8,449 nt of DNA from Deltaproteobacteria bacterium. Its GTDB lineage: Bacteria > Desulfobacterota_B > Binatia > UBA9968. Shown here piece by piece: positions 4,535 through 8,449 of this stretch. The position numbers and the translations under genes are program-made. Numbering within the stretch: the first letter of the stretch is position 1; each line of letters starts with the position of its first letter. The notes under the pieces were generated by a model. The model saw nothing but the letters and a program-made list of their open reading frames with translations. It searched no databases and was not told the origin of the DNA. The stretch covers positions 1 through 8,449 of the forward strand of contig JACPSF010000466.1 in the NCBI GenBank assembly GCA_016193385.1, read 5' to 3'.

Positions 4535-5503
4535 GTGAAGAAGAACATTCTTGCTCTATGGTTTGGCTCTCTTCTTTTTTGTCTTGCCACTCCGGCGGAG
4601 GCCCAAAAGGTTTATCGCGTCGGTTCCCTGAATACCGCAGAACAGTTCGCAAACGCTTTTGAGGGGTTCAGAAGTCGCATGGTTGAGCTGGGATACAGGG
4701 AGGGACAAAATGTCCGCTACGATTTTTACAACGCCAAGGGGAGCGAAGAGGCCTTGAACAACTTTGCGCGAAAGATGGTGCAAGACAAGGTCGATCTCAT
4801 CGTTACCTCATCAACGTCTGCGACCGTCGCGGCAGCAAGGGCGACGCAAGGGACGAATATTCCGGTGGTGTTCCTCAGTGCCGGTAATCCCCAGAGGTTG
4901 GTCAAAAGCTTTGCCAGTTCGGGCAGCAATTTAGCAGGGATTAGCTCCGCGACGCTGGAGATCACGGGAAAAAGGTTCGAACTTCTCAGAGAGCTGGTGC
5001 CGTCGGTCAGAGGCATCGCTTCCATCAGTGATCCCGGGGGAGTGAATTTTCAAGCCAACCTGAACGAAGTACGAGAGGGGGCGAAGAAGTTGGGATTTAC
5101 CATTTGGGAGATTGAGGTTCGCAGCCGGGAAGAGATCCTTAAAGTGGTTCCGACCATCACGGCCAAGACGACCGATGCTATCTTTTCTCCGCCAGATTCG
5201 CTTGTCACCGAGTCGATAGAGTTTGTTGCCAAGCAGGCGATCAAGGAGAGACTGCCATTGATCACTTCGCTTCTCGCCAATGTGAAGAGGGGCTGTCTGG
5301 CGACCTATGCGGCAGACTATTTTGAACTCGGGAAGCAGGGGGCGGTGCTTGCGGGTAAAATTTTTAGAGGGTCCAAGCCCTCGGAGCTCCCCATAGAATT
5401 GCCCCATAAGCTGGTGTTGGTTATTAACCTGAAAACTGCCAAGGCTATCGGTCTCAAGATCCCCAGAGAGATTCTGATCAGGGCAGATGAGGTGATTGAG
5501 TAA
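4535..5503 (+). CDS. Periplasmic substrate-binding protein, ABC_sub_bind family, copy 2
   Basis: A 322-aa paralogue of the preceding protein. The GTG start gives a clean signal peptide (KKN, then a hydrophobic run, AEA cleavage before Q24). Cys16 lies in LLFC, which is not a valid lipobox, so it should be a soluble periplasmic protein. The mature protein begins QKVYRVG and keeps AFEGFRSRM, MVQDKVDLIVTSSTSAT, PVVFLSAGNP, LAGISSATLEITGKRFELL and LATYAADYFELG. By eye about half the residues match copy 1, rising above 70% over the last 70 residues. The middle (about residues 160-240), where the second lobe and hinge would lie, differs most, which suggests a different ligand. It probably arose by tandem duplication. 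The kinase gene begins at or just after its stop codon, so the products are made together. Confidence 0.9.
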   Translation: MKKNILALWFGSLLFCLATPAEAQKVYRVGSLNTAEQFANAFEGFRSRMVELGYREGQNVRYDFYNAKGSEEALNNFARKMVQDKVDLIVTSSTSATVAAARATQGTNIPVVFLSAGNPQRLVKSFASSGSNLAGISSATLEITGKRFELLRELVPSVRGIASISDPGGVNFQANLNEVREGAKKLGFTIWEIEVRSREEILKVVPTITAKTTDAIFSPPDSLVTESIEFVAKQAIKERLPLITSLLANVKRGCLATYAADYFELGKQGAVLAGKIFRGSKPSELPIELPHKLVLVINLKTAKAIGLKIPREILIRADEVIE

Positions 5504-5513
5504 GGGTGTCAAA

Positions 5514-8423
5514 GTGACCTCCTGGAAAAAACTCGGAGAGCAATTTCCCCGGTGGGGAGGCGGTATCCGCGGGCGCCTTCTCTGGGTAGGGCTCTTTTTT
5601 CTAGCGGCCGCCCTTCTCACCAACACCATCGCCGGCTCGATCTATACCCGCAGGCAGATCAAGAAGACCGCTGCCGCGCTCCAGGCAGAGGTTGCCTCAC
5701 GAGTCGCCCGCGAGATCGGAGATTTCATGCGGCGAAAGATGGATCGTCTTTCGGATCTTTCCGCCACTTTGAGTCTCCGTGAGTTGGGGAGCGAAGAACA
5801 AAGGCTCAGCGCCCTCCTCCTCCTAAAAAACGATCACTCCTTTACAGATATCTCGATTTTGGACGATAAGGGAATGGAGGTGGTGAAGGTCTCGGAGAGG
5901 CGAGTTTACCTCCCTTCTGAGCTTGCCGACCAGAGCGCGTCGGAAAAGTTCAAAAGGGTTATTAAGGGCAAGGGCTATGTCAGTCCGGTCTACACGTCGG
6001 ATAAGGCCGAGCCTTATGTGACGATGGCAGTTCCCGTGAAGGTTACCCCTCAGTTAGTTGTCGGGGTGGTCACCGCTGAGGCCAATCTCAAAGTTTTCTG
6101 GGAAGTTATCGGCGAGGTCGAATTCGGCAAGGCCGGCTATGCCTATCTGGTAGATGGCCAAGGGAAACTCATCGCCCATCAAGATGCATCCCTCGTCCTA
6201 AAAAGGACTAATCTCAGTCACCTCGGTGAAATCCAAGAATTCCTCCGCAACCCTGCGGCCGTGGATGCAACTCCAGCCAGCGAAAGCATAGGAATTACGG
6301 GTAAGCCAGTGCTCAGTACTCATGCCCTAGTGCCCGACCTAGGCTGGGCGGTCATCTTGGAAGAGCCTGTGGACGCGGCCTGGGCTGAGCTGAGAAGAAT
6401 GGAGCGCTATGCCTACTTGCTGTTGGGGTTGGGGCTTTTGGTGGGTGCGGCCATCATCGTTTGGGCCAGCAGCAAGATAACGCGGCCGATTCGTGAACTT
6501 CACCGGGGGGCTGAGATTATCGGCAAGGGCAACCTCGATTATCGAGTCGAGGTCAGTGGCGGAGATGAAATCGAACAGTTGGCCCAAGAATTCAACAAGA
6601 TGGCCACGGAACTGAAGGCCTCTTATGCCACTCTGGAACAGAAAGTAGAGCAGCGGACCAAGGAGCTTTCCGTCCTTTATGACGTGACGGCAACCGTCAA
6701 TCAATCCCTCGAGATCGAACCTGTTCTCCAGGAGGTGATTAGAAAGATCACTGAAATTTTCAACTTTGATACCATGAGGCTTTATCTCTTCGACGGCCAG
6801 ATGGAGGTGCTTCACGTGCGGGCGGCTCATCCAGGAGATCGACAAGATCTCCCCCGGGTTCGCGCCTTCCGTCGGGGCCAGGGGATTGTGGGCAAGGTGG
6901 CCGAAACTGGCGAGCCCATGATCTTTGAGGATATTCTCAGCGACTCCCGCTATCGAGAGTTAACTAGCACGAAGAACACCCGGGCGACTGGTTTTAGGTT
7001 TTTTGCCGCCGTTCCTATCAAGTCCAAGTTCAAGACTGTCGGAGTCTTTATCTGCAACGGTCAAACGCCCCGACGCCTTACTTCAGATGAGGTCCGGTTA
7101 GTGACTTCTATGGCGGAGCAAATTGGGGTTGCTGTAGAACATGCTAGACTTTTTCAGGAGGTTGCAAGGAAGTCTCAGGAGCTTCAGGCATTGGTGGAGA
7201 TCAACAAAGGTATTGCAGCCCTTTTGGATCGCGAGGTCCTACTCCCGCGCATTGCTGAAGAGGCAAGGAACCTCCTTAAGGTGGATGGAGCCAATTTTAG
7301 GCTCATTGAAGGGGAGTACTTGGTCCTGGCGGGGGAGTCGGGTTCTGAAAACCTCAGCCTTCGTCCCAGGTTGAGGCTTGACGAGAGCCTATCGGGTAAG
7401 GTCGTCCAGGAAAATCGGGCCGTAGCCGTAAGGGACTTTCTTGAAGACCCCACGATCATCGAGGCGCACCGGGAGACCATGCGCAAGGCTGGTCACCACT
7501 CCTTTCTGGGCGTCCCCCTGCGGGTTGCCGGCCGTATCATTGGCACTATCAACCTTTACTCTAAGGAAGAGAGGGAGTTTCGACCGGAAGAGATCAATCC
7601 CATCACCTCCTTCGCGGATCAGGCGGCGATTGCTATTCAGAACGCCAATCTCTTTGCCGAAGTCAAGCAGAAGACCGTCGAGTTAGAAGGAGCTAATCGC
7701 GAGATCGTTGAAGCCAGCCGAGCGAAGTCGGAATTCCTGGCGGCGATGTCCCATGAGCTGCGTACTCCTCTGAACGTGATTATCGGGAATGCCGACCTTA
7801 TCAAGGAGGGGTTTTTCGGGGATATTACGGTAAAGCAGCGAGAGGCCCTGGAGAAAATCCAACGCTATTCGCAGGTGCTCCTGAAGCTCATCAACGACGT
7901 TTTGTCGCTGACCCGAATCGGGGCGAAAAGGATGGCTCTGGACATTTCCACCTTCCGTTTGGAAGATGTGGTCGGCCAAATCCAAGGCTACGCCGAGCAG
8001 CTAAACCAGAATAACCATATCGAGGTTCTGTGGCATGTGGGAGAGCATCTGCCTCCGATCAGCAGCGATGCCTTGAAACTAGAGGAGATCCTGCAGAACC
8101 TCATCGGCAATGCCTTTAAGTTCACGCGTGAGGGGAAGATCGAGATTCGGGTGCGGGACCTCCCGGAGAGAGGGCGGGTGGAATTGAGCGTTGCCGATAC
8201 CGGTATCGGTATTGATCCGGAGGCGCTCGATAAGATCTTCGAAGAGTTTTACCAGCTAAGGGACGCCCACACCGGAAGCTTCAGCGGGGTGGGTTTGGGA
8301 TTAAGCATCGTCAAAAGGTACATCGGGATGATACAAGGCGACATCCGCGTCGAGAGCCAACCGAAACAGGGCTCTACTTTCACCTTTACCTTGCCTTATT
8401 CAATCTCGCCGCCGGCCTCCTGA
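5514..8423 (+). CDS. Membrane sensor histidine kinase: Cache-like sensor, HAMP, two GAF, HisKA, HATPase
   Basis: A 969-aa kinase from GTG 5514 (AAGGG 7 nt upstream); a TTG at 5496 overlapping the previous gene would add six residues. Numbering from GTG: TM1 about 20-43; a periplasmic double-Cache-like domain about 45-295, with FTDISILDDKG and the second-lobe AGYAYLVDGQGKLIAH; TM2 about 299-320; HAMP about 320-372 with P-x-RELHRG and DEIEQLAQEFN; a short coiled coil; GAF1 about 398-545; GAF2 about 556-716. The HisKA H-box is AAMSHELRTPLN with H747 as the phosphorylated histidine. HATPase has the N-box NLIGNAFKF (N866), G1 DTGIGI from D895, an F-box FEEFYQL and G2 GVGLGLSIV from G925; all key residues are intact. 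There is no receiver domain, so a separate response regulator is needed. Coupling to two binding protein genes suggests one may present ligand to the Cache domain; that is inference. Confidence 0.93.
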   Translation: MTSWKKLGEQFPRWGGGIRGRLLWVGLFFLAAALLTNTIAGSIYTRRQIKKTAAALQAEVASRVAREIGDFMRRKMDRLSDLSATLSLRELGSEEQRLSALLLLKNDHSFTDISILDDKGMEVVKVSERRVYLPSELADQSASEKFKRVIKGKGYVSPVYTSDKAEPYVTMAVPVKVTPQLVVGVVTAEANLKVFWEVIGEVEFGKAGYAYLVDGQGKLIAHQDASLVLKRTNLSHLGEIQEFLRNPAAVDATPASESIGITGKPVLSTHALVPDLGWAVILEEPVDAAWAELRRMERYAYLLLGLGLLVGAAIIVWASSKITRPIRELHRGAEIIGKGNLDYRVEVSGGDEIEQLAQEFNKMATELKASYATLEQKVEQRTKELSVLYDVTATVNQSLEIEPVLQEVIRKITEIFNFDTMRLYLFDGQMEVLHVRAAHPGDRQDLPRVRAFRRGQGIVGKVAETGEPMIFEDILSDSRYRELTSTKNTRATGFRFFAAVPIKSKFKTVGVFICNGQTPRRLTSDEVRLVTSMAEQIGVAVEHARLFQEVARKSQELQALVEINKGIAALLDREVLLPRIAEEARNLLKVDGANFRLIEGEYLVLAGESGSENLSLRPRLRLDESLSGKVVQENRAVAVRDFLEDPTIIEAHRETMRKAGHHSFLGVPLRVAGRIIGTINLYSKEEREFRPEEINPITSFADQAAIAIQNANLFAEVKQKTVELEGANREIVEASRAKSEFLAAMSHELRTPLNVIIGNADLIKEGFFGDITVKQREALEKIQRYSQVLLKLINDVLSLTRIGAKRMALDISTFRLEDVVGQIQGYAEQLNQNNHIEVLWHVGEHLPPISSDALKLEEILQNLIGNAFKFTREGKIEIRVRDLPERGRVELSVADTGIGIDPEALDKIFEEFYQLRDAHTGSFSGVGLGLSIVKRYIGMIQGDIRVESQPKQGSTFTFTLPYSISPPAS

Positions 8424-8449
8424 TGTCGCTTGACGGTTCGACTCATGCC
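8423..8449 (+). CDS. Possible start of the next gene, truncated by the window edge
   Basis: ATG at 8423-8425 overlaps the kinase stop codon (TGATG), the usual form of translational coupling, and the frame stays open for the nine codons available (MSLDGSTHA). The sequence is too short to identify. By position a response regulator partner for the kinase is the obvious expectation, but nothing in these residues shows it. Confidence 0.35.

Noticed and set aside
4931..5629. Reverse-strand 232-codon reading frame
   Set aside because: It lies opposite a binding protein and the kinase start, both with clear family motifs; its translation shows no recognisable domain.

Overview
The window reads as bacterial chromosome of fairly high GC from a Gram-negative-type organism: Sec signal peptides, periplasmic binding proteins and a two-helix membrane sensor kinase are all present. 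The style (ABC_sub_bind family binding proteins in tandem, a BldC/excisionase-type HTH protein, CstA linked to ArsA-like ATPases) suggests an environmental lineage such as Desulfobacterota/Deltaproteobacteria, NC10 or Rokubacteria. That placement is inference; no rRNA or marker gene is present. All supported genes are on the + strand.

Region 1 (1-3127) looks like one operon. It opens with the C-terminal end of a CstA-family carbon-starvation transporter (1-495). Two small paralogous proteins of 87 and 91 aa follow, sharing a hydrophobic, proline-rich core that I cannot assign to a family. Next come two paralogous ArsA/Get3-type P-loop ATPases (1089-2060 and about 2132-3127). Gaps are short; the only unusual one is a 71-bp spacer between the ATPases, mostly built of degenerate 9-bp repeats. 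The layout is '2 + 2': two small membrane-type proteins and two ATPases. The two ATPases have lost different parts of the catalytic site, which suggests a heteromeric machine. This is the best candidate for an undescribed system here.

Region 2 (3128-3334) is a 207-bp non-coding gap with an extended -10 promoter, a 7-bp inverted repeat, a sigma-54-like -24/-12 element, and a perfect 12-bp palindrome ending on the start codon of the next gene.

Region 3 (3335-8449) is a tightly packed signalling operon. It holds a 71-aa HTH regulator, two tandem periplasmic binding proteins of the ABC_sub_bind family (about half identical to each other), and a large histidine kinase (Cache-like sensor, HAMP, two GAF domains, HisKA, HATPase). 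The first residues of a further overlapping ORF run off the window end. No ABC permease or ATPase is present, so the binding proteins may deliver ligand information to the kinase rather than feed a transporter.

No tRNA, rRNA, CRISPR array, insertion sequence or convincing terminator was seen.
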